NCBI GenBank assembly: GCA_902801565.1
Contig: CADCIX010000020.1
Coordinates: 1-38,559, forward strand
Direction of reading: 5' to 3'
Origin: an uncultured Veillonellaceae bacterium
Lineage (GTDB): Bacteria; Bacillota; Negativicutes; Selenomonadales; Selenomonadaceae
Length of the DNA: 38,559 bases
Shown: in pieces, positions 1 through 8,359 of the stretch
How the letters are laid out: every line of letters begins with the position of its first letter
Position numbering within the stretch: the first letter of the stretch is position 1
Position numbers and translations under genes: made by a program
Notes under the pieces: model-generated
What the model was told of the DNA's origin: nothing
The model's input: the letters and a program-made list of their open reading frames with translations, nothing else
The model's database searches: none

Positions 1-99
1 AGGTGCTATTTTGTTGTCAAGCAGAGCTTTTTATCCTACGCGATGCCAGTATTTTCAAGGGATTGGCTTCATTTTCGTGGTGGGAAAGTTGAGTAATAT
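1..99. repeat. Left copy of 99-bp terminal inverted repeat
   Basis: Bases 1-99 are the perfect reverse complement of 38461-38559; identity stops at base 100 (t) against 38460 (t). Read outward (minus strand here) it contains a plausible promoter, TTGAAA - 17 bp - GATAAA, followed by a TTGACA near the contig edge, as might be found at the 5' end of a transposase gene. The same element end is therefore present on both sides in opposite orientation. The exact length of 99, a common assembler k-mer size, suggests the contig was cut where two copies of a repeat could not be resolved. I cannot name the element. Confidence 0.93.
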
Positions 100-102
100 T
101 AC

Positions 103-684
103 CTATAGTCTATCGTGTGATAGGCGAATTTCCAAGGTGCGATTTTGTAGATGTACTGTGATATTGCCGATGACCTCGTCCCCATGTGCCGTAAAACTCC
201 GGGGGGTTGGACTTCCTGCCCAACACGCCCTAGTTCTCGCTGTCTCCAGTCCGTCCTCGTTTGACCGTGCCACCAGTTGAACAGCATCCTTGTCGCTGAG
301 CATGGTATCGGCAATGATAGTCACAGCCGACTTGACTATGGAAGTGTCATGATTGGCAGTCACTCCCGGTGCAGTGCTGTTCCCAGGCTTCGGCTTTATC
401 ACCCGATACATCGTCTGGGGATTTTCCCGTGACAGACACCGCTTGACGGCATTGAGGCGTTTCTGTGTCTGGTGTAGCCTGTCTGCCAGTTCCTGACTGC
501 ACTTCTCTGCCTCGTCGTACGTTTGACCTTTTTGAGTTTGTTACGGTTTGGTCGGTCGTTCATCAGCAACTGATGGACGGCCTTTTGTATGCTTGTTTTT
601 CGATCCGGGGAGTTCAGCTTTTCCATAAGCTCGGCGATACTCGGCTGCATCAGGTGCAGACCGGCATTTCTTTGCCAAGAAATC
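103..684 (-). pseudogene. Decayed ORF beside the left repeat, unrecognised
   Basis: One minus-strand frame stays open from 684 to 106 except for a single TAA at 541-543. The translation on both sides of that stop reads like one protein: a basic, low-hydrophobic stretch containing KHTKGRPSVADERPTKP, then QTQKGQTYDEAEK and a coiled-coil-like segment ELADRLHQTQKRLNAVKR. A CAA-to-TAA nonsense change would explain the stop. No start codon with a ribosome site is evident, and the frame ends 4 bp from the 99-bp repeat. The C-terminal part has unusual composition (Arg, Cys, Trp, Pro rich), so the true frame may shift there. A transposase or other mobile-element remnant is a guess from position only. 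The 685-799 stretch behind it holds nothing I recognise. Confidence 0.35.
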
Positions 685-799
685 CTATGAGGAGGAAAAT
701 CCTGGCTATTTACTGGAAGCAATGGAAGAGAGTGAGGACGCGCTACCGAATGATACGTAGTTACCACCTACCGGAATGGGAGGGGCACGAAATGGCAAA

Positions 800-3421
800 C
801 TACTGTATTCCGTTCCCGGCTTCCTCTGCAATGACATCGTAAAGGGACATGACTTCCTCATGGTGTGACCGGATATATTCGAGACCGTCATTTTTCTCCT
901 GTTCCGATGCTTCCGCAGACTGGAGTTTCTTGCCTGCCATTTCCAACGCCTTTGCGCCTTCGGAAAGTTCCTTGCATCCCACGAGGAGGGAGGTGGATTT
1001 CAGCGCATGGACGAAAATCGTATAATTTTGCCAGTCCTGCTGTTCGAAGGCAGCCTGTATTTTCTTCTTCTTTTCGTCCTTCAGGGCATGGAACATGGAG
1101 AGCACTGTTTCATAGGTGTCCTTGAGCCCTCCGTTGTAATTGAGCCCCATGGTATAGTCGATGTGGGCATCTTGCACCTTTGGGGAGGAGGTTTCCTTCT
1201 CCTCAGGCGGTTTTTCCGGCAAGGGTGCTGTTGTCTGTATCTCTTTCGGTGGCAGAGATTCCGGCAAGGGAGCCGCGGGCTGTATCTTTTCCGGGGGCAG
1301 ATATTTTTGGATCATCTGCTCCAGATCAGCACCTGCCACCGGCTTGCTGAGATAGTCGGAAAAGCCGGCCGCCAGGAACATTTCCCGGGCTCCTGCGATG
1401 GCATTGGCGGTCAGGACGATGATCGGTGTGTCCTTGAATCTGCCTCCCGCGATTTCCCGGGCGCGTTTGAGGGTTTCGATGCCGTCCATACCGGGCATCA
1501 TGTGGTCCAGAAGGATGATGTCGAAGGCCTGGGCTTCCATTTCCTCCAAGGCTTTCTGTCCGCTCTGGCAGGCCGTGACCTGCACCTTTGTCTGCTTCAG
1601 GAGACTCTGGACAACGAGGAGATTCATCTCATTGTCGTCCACCAACAACACTTTTGCCTCCGGTGCCACAAAACTTGCGTGGTAGGCTGCGCCGGCCTGC
1701 TGGCGTTCCTTCATGTGATAGGAGAAATTTTCGGCGGCGGGGGAGGAATCTTTCCCGGATGAAATCTTCTGGGGGAGCTGGACGCGGAAGGTGCTTCCCT
1801 TTCCATAGACGCTTTCCACCTGAATGTCGCCGTTCATCATCCGCAGGAGATTGCAGGTGATGGCGAGTCCCAGCCCTGTTCCCTCGATGCTTTGGTTCCG
1901 CACCATGTCCAGACGCTCGAACTCCTGGAACAGATGCTCCTTGTCTTCCTCCCGGATGCCAATGCCTGTGTCCGTCACGGAAATGGAAAGAAGGAGTTCA
2001 TCTTTCCTGGTATGTGTACAGGAAAGCGAACAGGTCACACTGCCCTCTGGCGTGTATTTTACGGCATTGGTGAGAAGATTGAGGATGATCTGCCGGAGAC
2101 GGGGGGCATCACCGATGAGATTGTTTGGCAGGTTCTCGGACACATGGATATGGAAGGCAAGCCCTTTCTCCTTGGCTCTCGGCTCGATGCTGTTCATGAT
2201 GTCGTAGAGCAGGGAATCCAATTGGTAGGCGGTCTCCACCAATTTCATGTGGCCGGACTCGATTTTTGAGAAATCCAGGATGTCATTGATGAGCGCAAGG
2301 AGAGACTGCCCTGCACTTCCGATGGTCTGTGCATACTTTCGGATTTCATTCTCATGGGACTCACGGAGAATCATTTCGTTCATCCCGAGAACCGTATTGA
2401 TCGGGGTTCGGATTTCGTGGCTCATGCTGGCGAGGAAATCGCTCTTTGCGTGATTCGCACGGTCTGCAATTTCCTTTGCCTCCCTGAGGGCATCGCTTTC
2501 CATCACCTTCGACTGCACCAAAAAGAGATAGATGCTGGCGGTGGCGACCAGGAGAAGGAGCATGGAAACGACGGCCAGGACCAGCTGGTGGATGCGGGAC
2601 ATGCTGCCTGCCACGGCTTCCCATGGAACGTAGCCGATCATGGAGCAGTTCGTCTGCGGCAGGTCCGCGCCAAAAAGAAAATATTTTCCCTGTTTGCCTT
2701 CGGAATAGACAGCCGCAGATCTGCTGCTGGCCAGCTTGTCCCGTACGCGCTTGAAATCCGACTGTATGGTATTGTCCCGGAAGAAGATGCGATCTTTTTC
2801 ACTGTAGTTTGCATAGGGAACGATGAGCTGTCCTGTCCGCTCGCGGATCAGGATACGGCTTTCGGCGTTGTATTCCTCGAGGCCAAAGGTTTCCGTGAGA
2901 ATATCCTCGCTGTAAAGGCGATAGAGGATGTAGCGCACATTGTCTCCGTGACAGACCGGCACGGCAAACAGCAATCCCATTCCATGGCAGTAATCCACGA
3001 TGCTCTCGCCGGAAAAGGCATGGGCAAGCTGTGGGAAATCCCTTTGGCTCAGGGATTTTCCGACAATTGCCCCCTGGTTCTTGCTGAAGAGGCCATAGGT
3101 GATCCCGATTTGCCCCGCATCCTCGAAGTTTGAGACCACATCCCTTGCTTCTTCCGGATGGGACTCCAGATAGTGGGCTGCATAGCGGAGCTCCGCCAGT
3201 TCTTTTTTGAAACGTTCCTCGGCCAATACGGAGAAATCCGCGGCCTGGCGGGCGACAGACTGCTCCACGGTGTCATTCAGGAGCTCATCCATCTTGTTTT
3301 GCATGAGAAAGCCGATGAGGGCGAGTGCAAAGGCAAGCATCAGGATTTCCAGCAAGACCTTTGTGCTGACTCTCATGGTTCCTGGCTGCGGGTGTTCCTT
3401 TTCTGCGGTTTTCTCACTCAA
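800..3421 (-). CDS. Hybrid sensor histidine kinase with receiver and Hpt domains
   Basis: Membrane phosphorelay kinase of 873 residues. A transmembrane helix at about 21-41 and another at about 279-303 bracket a roughly 235-residue extracytoplasmic sensor that I cannot assign to a family. Then come HisKA with the H-box SMSHEIRTP (His ~335), a HATPase with N-box (LNLLTNAVKYT) and G-boxes (DTGIGI, EGTGLGLAI), a receiver domain from VLLVDDN with acceptor Asp ~639 and conserved Lys in LSKP, and a C-terminal Hpt with HALKS (His ~805). No DNA-binding output is fused, so signal presumably goes to a separate regulator. A proline-rich linker (~707-745) made of a 15-residue tandem repeat separates receiver and Hpt. 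The start is a TTG overlapping the upstream BMP gene by 8 nt, with GGGAG 9 nt before it, so the two are almost certainly co-translated; an ATG 15 codons in is an alternative. Confidence 0.92.
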   Translation of the reverse strand: MSEKTAEKEHPQPGTMRVSTKVLLEILMLAFALALIGFLMQNKMDELLNDTVEQSVARQAADFSVLAEERFKKELAELRYAAHYLESHPEEARDVVSNFEDAGQIGITYGLFSKNQGAIVGKSLSQRDFPQLAHAFSGESIVDYCHGMGLLFAVPVCHGDNVRYILYRLYSEDILTETFGLEEYNAESRILIRERTGQLIVPYANYSEKDRIFFRDNTIQSDFKRVRDKLASSRSAAVYSEGKQGKYFLFGADLPQTNCSMIGYVPWEAVAGSMSRIHQLVLAVVSMLLLLVATASIYLFLVQSKVMESDALREAKEIADRANHAKSDFLASMSHEIRTPINTVLGMNEMILRESHENEIRKYAQTIGSAGQSLLALINDILDFSKIESGHMKLVETAYQLDSLLYDIMNSIEPRAKEKGLAFHIHVSENLPNNLIGDAPRLRQIILNLLTNAVKYTPEGSVTCSLSCTHTRKDELLLSISVTDTGIGIREEDKEHLFQEFERLDMVRNQSIEGTGLGLAITCNLLRMMNGDIQVESVYGKGSTFRVQLPQKISSGKDSSPAAENFSYHMKERQQAGAAYHASFVAPEAKVLLVDDNEMNLLVVQSLLKQTKVQVTACQSGQKALEEMEAQAFDIILLDHMMPGMDGIETLKRAREIAGGRFKDTPIIVLTANAIAGAREMFLAAGFSDYLSKPVAGADLEQMIQKYLPPEKIQPAAPLPESLPPKEIQTTAPLPEKPPEEKETSSPKVQDAHIDYTMGLNYNGGLKDTYETVLSMFHALKDEKKKKIQAAFEQQDWQNYTIFVHALKSTSLLVGCKELSEGAKALEMAGKKLQSAEASEQEKNDGLEYIRSHHEEVMSLYDVIAEEAGNGIQ
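1215..1304. repeat. Two-copy 45-bp tandem repeat inside the kinase gene
   Basis: Two imperfect 45-bp units (1215-1259 and 1260-1304), each starting TCCGGCAAGGG on the plus strand. On the coding strand they give two 15-residue units of the form KxIQxxAPLPExxP in the receiver-Hpt linker. Probably a flexible spacer; copy number may vary between strains. Confidence 0.7.
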
Positions 3422-4511
3422 GGATCTCCACTCCCTTCACAAGCCAGTTGATGTGTTTCAGCAAGGCATCATCTTTGATGGTTTCGTCCTCCGCGCAGCG
3501 AAGGTTCCCCTGGTTGTCATATATCTCACCTGTGAAGATGGGATATCCCTCCAGAAGTTCCTGTTTCAGCCGGTCCGTCTGCTTTTGCATATCTTCGTTG
3601 ACGGCATCCCCGTATTTGCTGAGATAGATGGTCCTTTGCCCAATGCCCAGCCAGTGGTTGTTCACGGCATTGAGTTCTCCCTTCAGGTAGTTCTGGAGAA
3701 TGTTCGTGTAGTAGATTTCCCAACGGCAGACCGTGGAGGTCAGGTTGTGGGGGGAGTCATCTTCGATTCTCTCGTGATCGCCGATGAAATCCACGCCCAG
3801 TTCCCTTGCCGTGTCGGCTACGGTTTTTTCATCCTGGTGATAGGTCAGGACATCTGCTCCGGCTGCCACGAGTTTTCTTGCATTTTCGGCCTCCTTCGGC
3901 TCATCCTGCCAGCTTCCCGTCCAGGTCACGAGAACCTTTGCCTGAGGATTCACACGCTGCACGCCCAGAGCAAAGGCGTTGATGTTCCGCTGGACTGCGG
4001 AATTCGGCATGGCTGCTACATAGCCGATGATTCCCGTCTTTGTCTTCATTCCGGCGATTGCCCCTGCCAGATAGCGCACCTGGTACATGCGCACGAAAAA
4101 GGAGGTCATATTCCTGGCATGGTGTTCGGCGGAATTCGTGACAAAGGAAATGCGGGGATACTTCTTTACGATATCCTTCGCCTCTGCCGGGTAGGCGTAG
4201 CTGGACAGGAAAATCAAGCCGACATGCTCATCTGCCAGCTCTTGTATGGCTTGTATGCATTCCCCGGTATTTTCCCGGACGTATTCCTTCACCAGAAGCT
4301 CCACACCCATTTGGTTGCAGGCATATTGGATGGCCTCGTACTGGGAAGCGTTCCATCCGGCATCATGGATGCCGCCCATCAGGATGAAGCCGACCTTGGT
4401 CGGCTCCTGATGGGGCTGTTTGACATCGTACCTGAAAATCAAGGCGAAGATGAGGATGAGCAGGATGACAACCAATGACATCAATATATTTTTTGTCTCT
4501 GTATGAGTCAA
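3414..4511 (-). CDS. BMP/Med-family substrate-binding protein, membrane anchored
   Basis: Periplasmic-binding-protein fold of the basic membrane protein family (PF02608-like; relatives bind nucleosides). An N-terminal hydrophobic helix (SLVVILLILIFALIF) has no lipobox cysteine, so it acts as an uncleaved anchor or signal peptide. The body has the family's GFILMGGIHDAGWN opening and motifs such as GLIFLSSYAY and AGAIAGMKTKTGIIGYV. No ABC permease or ATPase genes adjoin it; its stop overlaps the start of the hybrid kinase. I infer it is a ligand-sensing partner of the kinase rather than a transporter component. Chosen start: TTG with AGGAAG 9 nt upstream. A TTG nine codons further upstream, which lacks a good ribosome site, and an internal ATG (MSLVVILL) are alternatives. 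Confidence 0.83.
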   Translation of the reverse strand: MTHTETKNILMSLVVILLILIFALIFRYDVKQPHQEPTKVGFILMGGIHDAGWNASQYEAIQYACNQMGVELLVKEYVRENTGECIQAIQELADEHVGLIFLSSYAYPAEAKDIVKKYPRISFVTNSAEHHARNMTSFFVRMYQVRYLAGAIAGMKTKTGIIGYVAAMPNSAVQRNINAFALGVQRVNPQAKVLVTWTGSWQDEPKEAENARKLVAAGADVLTYHQDEKTVADTARELGVDFIGDHERIEDDSPHNLTSTVCRWEIYYTNILQNYLKGELNAVNNHWLGIGQRTIYLSKYGDAVNEDMQKQTDRLKQELLEGYPIFTGEIYDNQGNLRCAEDETIKDDALLKHINWLVKGVEILE

Positions 4512-4593
4512 GAGGAAGCACTTCCTTTCATGCGACAACAGCCTTTTTTATCTATTTTGAAGAAATTTCATGGAAAAAGCAATAGGCAAAACC

Positions 4594-4623
4594 AAAAAAT
4601 CCCCTCCATCCAGAAGGGGATTT
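4594..4623 (-). terminator. Rho-independent terminator of the AGCS symporter gene
   Basis: On the minus strand AAATCCCC and GGGGATTT pair across a 12-base spacer and run into a T tract (ATTTTTTGG). It sits 17 bp past the symporter stop, separating that gene from the BMP-kinase pair downstream. Confidence 0.85.
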
Positions 4624-4640
4624 CTTGATTTTGCATCGTT

Positions 4641-5993
4641 TTATCGATCAGTTTTCGAGCGATGGTCCATATACAGCCTGGTTTCCGCCACGACAATGCC
4701 TGAGAGGGCGATGAGGGCAATGAGGTTTGGTATTGCCATGAGCCCGTTGACGATGTCTGCGAGAATCCAGATGGCTTCCAGTTTCAGGAAGGCGCCGGAG
4801 GCAATCAGCAGGATGAAGATGACCCGGTAGGGGAGAACTCCCTTTGTGCCAAGCAGATAGATGCAGGCGCGCTCACCGTAATAGTTCCATCCCAGGATGG
4901 TGGTAAAGGCGAAGAGCGCAAGGGAGACGGACAGGAGCATGGCCCCGACATTTCCGAAAGCACTGGAGAATGCCGCCGAGGTCATGGCAGCGCCCGCTGT
5001 GTCGCCGGACCATACCCCCGTGAGAATCAGGGCAAGCCCTGTCATGGAGCAGATGATGATGGTATCGATGAAGGTGCCGGTCATGGAGATCAATCCCTGT
5101 TCTGCCGGCCACTTTGTTTTTGCCGCTGCCGCCGCAATGGGGGCGGAGCCAAGGCCGGACTCGTTGGAGAAGACACCGCGGGCGATGCCGTTCTGCATGG
5201 CCATCATGATGGTGGAGCCGGTAAAGCCGCCGACTGCCGCATGGCCGGTGAAGGCACTTTCCAGGATCATGCCGATGGCGGCCGGAACCTCGGAAATGTG
5301 CATGAAGATCAGGATGAGGCTGATGATGGTGTAAAGGACTGCCATGAAGGGAACAATGCGGGATGCAACCTGGGCGATGCTCTGAAGACCGCCAAGGGTG
5401 ACGGCTGCCACAAGCAGGGTGAGCACGGCATCCGATGCGATTTTCGGCACGCCGAAGGAAAGTTCTATGCTGTCCACGATGGCGTTGACCTGTGGAAAGG
5501 TGCCGATGCCAAGGTAAGCGACAAGGATGCAGGCAATGGCGAAGAAGGTGGCGAGGGGCTTGTATTTTTCGCCCATGCCATTTCGGATATAGTACATGGG
5601 TCCCCCTGCAATCTCTCCGTTCTCGTCCATGGAACGGTACTTGATGGCAAGGAGTCCCTCTGCATATTTCGTTGCCATGCCGAAAAATGCGGCCATCCAC
5701 ATCCAGAAGAGGGCTCCCGGGCCGCCGACCTTGACGGCTGTGGCAACGCCGACGATATTTCCCGTGCCCACCGTGGCGGAAAGCGCCACGCAGAGAGCCT
5801 TGAAGCTGGAAACATCCCCCTTGCCGCGATTTTCTGCGCGGAAGATGAGGCCGAGTGCCTTGGGAAGATGGACCACTTGCAAGAGTCCCAGCCGTATGGT
5901 AAGAAAGATGCCTGTTCCCACAAGCAGGGCAATCAGAGGCGGGCCCCAGATGATGGAATCGATGGAGTCAAGAATTGGAATCAGTTCAGACAT
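4641..5993 (-). CDS. Alanine/glycine:cation symporter (AGCS family)
   Basis: Inner-membrane secondary transporter of 450 residues, the usual AGCS size, expected to import alanine or glycine with Na+ or H+. Family hallmarks are visible: ALSATVGTGNIVGVATAV at about 70-87 and the signature GGPGALFWMWMAAFFGMATKY at about 90-110. It has around ten hydrophobic helices. The ATG is preceded by AAGGAGG at an ideal distance. It is a single-gene unit with a promoter-like sequence upstream and a terminator downstream. Substrate (Ala, Gly or D-Ala) cannot be told from sequence. Confidence 0.92.
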   Translation of the reverse strand: MSELIPILDSIDSIIWGPPLIALLVGTGIFLTIRLGLLQVVHLPKALGLIFRAENRGKGDVSSFKALCVALSATVGTGNIVGVATAVKVGGPGALFWMWMAAFFGMATKYAEGLLAIKYRSMDENGEIAGGPMYYIRNGMGEKYKPLATFFAIACILVAYLGIGTFPQVNAIVDSIELSFGVPKIASDAVLTLLVAAVTLGGLQSIAQVASRIVPFMAVLYTIISLILIFMHISEVPAAIGMILESAFTGHAAVGGFTGSTIMMAMQNGIARGVFSNESGLGSAPIAAAAAKTKWPAEQGLISMTGTFIDTIIICSMTGLALILTGVWSGDTAGAAMTSAAFSSAFGNVGAMLLSVSLALFAFTTILGWNYYGERACIYLLGTKGVLPYRVIFILLIASGAFLKLEAIWILADIVNGLMAIPNLIALIALSGIVVAETRLYMDHRSKTDR

Positions 5994-6039
5994 GGAATGC
6001 CTCCTTAGAGCGTAAATTGATAGGATAAAAACGGGGACT

Positions 6040-6068
6040 ATTATATCATATCGGTGTACATTTGTCTT
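6040..6068 (-). promoter_or_regulatory. Putative promoter of the symporter gene
   Basis: On the minus strand a perfect TATAAT (6040-6045) lies 17 bp from a weak -35 (AAGACA, 6063-6068), about 40 bp upstream of the symporter ATG. The good -10 and AT-rich context support it; the -35 is poor. Confidence 0.5.
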
Positions 6069-6099
6069 GTGGTTTTGGAAAGTTTTTCAACACGTCCTG

Positions 6100-6669
6100 T
6101 TACATCTGTGTCTTGACAAGTCCTAATATGAGCCCGCCGATGCCTGCGCCGGCCAGTACCCTGATGACGCCCACCTTGCAGCGCACGGCGATGAGGGTGA
6201 TGAGGAGCATGAGGATGCCGATGGGATCGAGATTGGAAAGGTCCTCGGGAAGGGTTTCCTCGTTCCAGAGGGCCAGGGTGATGAAGCTCATGCCAGCGGC
6301 ACAGATGAGGGCCACGACAGCGGGGCGGAGGCCGTTCAATATGCCACGGATGATGCCGATGTCGCCGTACTTGAAGTAGAGCCGGGCAACGAAGATACAG
6401 ATAATGAAGGACGGGGTCACAAAGCCGAGGGTAGCGGATATCGCGCCCAGGACACCGGCAATCTTCATGCCGGCGAAGGTGGCGGCATTGATGCCGATGG
6501 GCCCCGGTGTCATCTGGGAGATGGTGAAGATATCAACGAATTCGCTGAGGGAGAGCCAGTGATAGGTGTCGACGACACTGGACTGGATCAGGGGCATGGA
6601 GGCATAGCCGCCGCCCACGCAGAAGATGCCTACCTTTGCGAATTCCCAGAAGAGAAGAAGATAAATCAT
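6100..6669 (-). CDS. Chromate transporter family protein, short type (second of pair)
   Basis: A 189-residue integral membrane protein made of a single CHR domain (PF02417-like). The conserved FCVGGGYASMPLI (about 16-28) and TPGPIGINAATFAG (about 54-67) are the family's two characteristic motifs. Short CHR proteins work as heterologous pairs encoded side by side, and the partner lies 15 bp upstream. The family exports or exchanges chromate in some bacteria, but in many anaerobes the substrate is unknown. GGGAGG precedes the ATG. Confidence 0.9.
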   Translation of the reverse strand: MIYLLLFWEFAKVGIFCVGGGYASMPLIQSSVVDTYHWLSLSEFVDIFTISQMTPGPIGINAATFAGMKIAGVLGAISATLGFVTPSFIICIFVARLYFKYGDIGIIRGILNGLRPAVVALICAAGMSFITLALWNEETLPEDLSNLDPIGILMLLITLIAVRCKVGVIRVLAGAGIGGLILGLVKTQM

Positions 6670-6684
6670 GTTGAACTGCCTCCC

Positions 6685-7266
6685 TTAATTGTATTTCGCT
6701 TCCCGCATGAGGATCAGGCCGATGATGCCGTCGATGACGACGAGCAGCATGATATTCACGTCGAAGAAGAGATTGGCGATGAAGGTTCCCAGGATGATGA
6801 GGATGGGCAGCAGGAGCTTTTTCTTGCATTGCTTCTTCAAAAGGTCCAGCGCGACGCTGATGATGAGGGCTGTGGCGCCGCACTGCATGCCCTTGAGGGC
6901 GTAGCGCACGTACTCGTTATGGGCGAAGGCATCATAGAAGCAGGAGATGATGGAGAGCGTGATGAGGGGGGGCAGAATGGTGGCGCTGACGCCGGTAAGG
7001 GCACCGCGCACCCCTGCCATGCGGTAGCCCAGGATGATGGCGGAGTTCACCGCGACAATGCCGGGCATGGACTGGGCGATGGAGACGAGGTTCAGTGTCT
7101 CCTTGTCGTCCAGCCAGCCGTATTCGTCCACGTATTTTGCTCTTAGCAGGGGAATGATGACGAAGCCGCCTCCCACGGTGAAGGCGCTGATGAGAAAGGT
7201 GGATTTGAAGAGTGTCCAGTAAAAATTTGGCGTGTCGCTGGCTTTTTTCAGCGATTGCGTGTCCAT
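6685..7266 (-). CDS. Chromate transporter family protein, short type (first of pair)
   Basis: A 193-residue single-CHR-domain membrane protein, paralogous to the next gene. Motifs: FTVGGGFVIIPLLRAKYV (about 29-46) and SMPGIVAVNSAIILGYR (about 66-82), the PG motif being SMPG here and TPGP in the partner, as expected for the two halves of a short-chain pair. Chosen start is the ATG with GCGAGG 9 nt upstream; another ATG seven codons further upstream lacks a comparable site. It leads the two-gene unit and faces away from the DUF4321-maf-radC operon. Confidence 0.88.
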   Translation of the reverse strand: MDTQSLKKASDTPNFYWTLFKSTFLISAFTVGGGFVIIPLLRAKYVDEYGWLDDKETLNLVSIAQSMPGIVAVNSAIILGYRMAGVRGALTGVSATILPPLITLSIISCFYDAFAHNEYVRYALKGMQCGATALIISVALDLLKKQCKKKLLLPILIILGTFIANLFFDVNIMLLVVIDGIIGLILMREAKYN

Positions 7267-7357
7267 GGTGAAAAACCTCGCTTTCATTAAACAGCATTTC
7301 CGTTTGTCAGTTTAGCAAAAAGCGTGTGCGATAGCAAGCATTTGATCAATATGGTAT

Positions 7358-7395
7358 ATTTTGTCTTTGGCAAAATCTGAACAATGTGTTAAGAT
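7358..7395 (+). promoter_or_regulatory. Promoter with overlapping dyad, upstream of DUF4321-maf-radC
   Basis: TTGGCA (7367-7372) - 17 bp - TAAGAT (7390-7395). A 19-bp near-perfect inverted repeat, ATTTTGTC TTT GGCAAAAT (7358-7376), overlaps the -35 box, the position of a repressor operator. The whole arrangement recurs at 11680-11717 with almost the same spacer (AACAATG-GTT), which argues it is functional rather than chance. Confidence 0.7.
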
Positions 7396-7475
7396 AAAAA
7401 AGTTTTGGAGGTCGGGAGGATTTTTGTGTCCTCTGTAGAAGTACAAATGTGTAAATGTCTTTGGAGGTTGGTATC

Positions 7476-7751
7476 TTGGCAAGATTTGGCAATGGTCGTG
7501 GGGTTGGCTTTTGTGTTCTGTATCTTATGGTAGGTGCGGTGATCGGCGGTGTGCTGGGAGAGCTCCTGCGGGGTGTGGATGCTCTGCAGAGCCTGGTTCC
7601 CTATCTCGTTTCCACGTATCCCATCCTGGATATTGCGCCCTTTACCCTCAATCTGTATGTCGTGAGCCTGACGCTGGGCTTCTCCCTGTCGCTCAATATC
7701 ATGAGCATTATCGGGCTGCTTGTGGCGATGTACGTGTTCCGGAAGTTTTGA
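7476..7751 (+). CDS. DUF4321 small membrane protein
   Basis: A 91-residue protein of the DUF4321 family, function unknown. Two hydrophobic segments: GFCVLYLMVGAVIGGVLGELL near the N-terminus and a long C-terminal one (NLYVVSLTLGFSLSLNIMSI and onward), ending FRKF. In Bacillota this family commonly sits directly before maf, as here (14 bp gap). The TTG start is chosen because GGAGG lies 8 nt before it; an ATG seven codons upstream has no ribosome site and would place the GGAGG inside the gene. Confidence 0.8.
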   Translation: MARFGNGRGVGFCVLYLMVGAVIGGVLGELLRGVDALQSLVPYLVSTYPILDIAPFTLNLYVVSLTLGFSLSLNIMSIIGLLVAMYVFRKF

Positions 7752-7765
7752 GGGGAGGGGAGCAT

Positions 7766-8359
7766 ATGTTCATATTGGCCTCGGGCTCACCCAGACGAAG
7801 GGAACTATTGCAGCAGATCGGCTGCGAGTTTCGCGTCCTGGTGAGCGATGCGGAGGAGGATGCAGACCCCGGCCTGCCTCCCGAGACATTGGTAATGAAG
7901 AACGCCCGCACCAAGGCACTGGCCGTGGCGAAGATGGACGGAAGCCTTCCCGTCCTCGGCGCTGATACGGCAGTGTTCCTGGAAGGGCAGATTTACGGCA
8001 AGCCGGTGGACGAGGAGGATGCCCGAAGGATGCTTCGGATGCTTGCAGGCAAGACCCATCAGGTTTCAACGGGCATTGCATTCGTGAAGGATGGGGAGGT
8101 TTTTTCCGATGCCGTGACAACCGACGTGCATTTCGGGGAGATGACGGCCGAGGAAATCGATCTCTACGTGGCGACGCGGGAGCCCATGGACAAGGCGGGG
8201 GGCTATGCCCTGCAGGGTCGTGCCGCTGCCTTCATCGAGGGAATCCGTGGCTCCTATTCCAATGTTGTGGGGCTTCCTCTTCATGCAGTCTGCCTGCTTG
8301 CCAGAAAGGCAGGAGTGGATTTGTATGGCAATTATGGTGAGGGATTTGCCCATCGATGA
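7766..8359 (+). CDS. maf: Maf/YhdE nucleoside triphosphate pyrophosphatase
   Basis: Cytosolic house-cleaning pyrophosphatase (197 residues) hydrolysing non-canonical or dTTP/UTP-type nucleotides to the monophosphate. Visible motifs: LASGSPRRREL (4-14), catalytic Asp in GADTAV (Asp67), GKPVDEEDA (78-86) and the YhdE-type C-terminal block AGGYALQG...GSYSNVVGLPL. The dTTP/UTP class is inferred from that block. The ATG follows GAGGGGAGGGG. It is encoded between DUF4321 and radC in one operon; its last 35 nt overlap radC. Confidence 0.93.
   Translation: MFILASGSPRRRELLQQIGCEFRVLVSDAEEDADPGLPPETLVMKNARTKALAVAKMDGSLPVLGADTAVFLEGQIYGKPVDEEDARRMLRMLAGKTHQVSTGIAFVKDGEVFSDAVTTDVHFGEMTAEEIDLYVATREPMDKAGGYALQGRAAAFIEGIRGSYSNVVGLPLHAVCLLARKAGVDLYGNYGEGFAHR

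Noticed and set aside
629..760. Plus-strand fragment reading HFFAKKSYEEENPGYLLEAMEE and ending at 760
   Set aside because: It looks protein-like but has a stop just upstream and no start or ribosome site, and it overlaps the minus-strand remnant. It might be the tail of a truncated gene, but this cannot be supported.
4524..4590. Promoter for the BMP-kinase pair
   Set aside because: The region is AT-rich but no -35/-10 pair with reasonable spacing and match was found; the pair may have an unusual promoter or depend on read-through.
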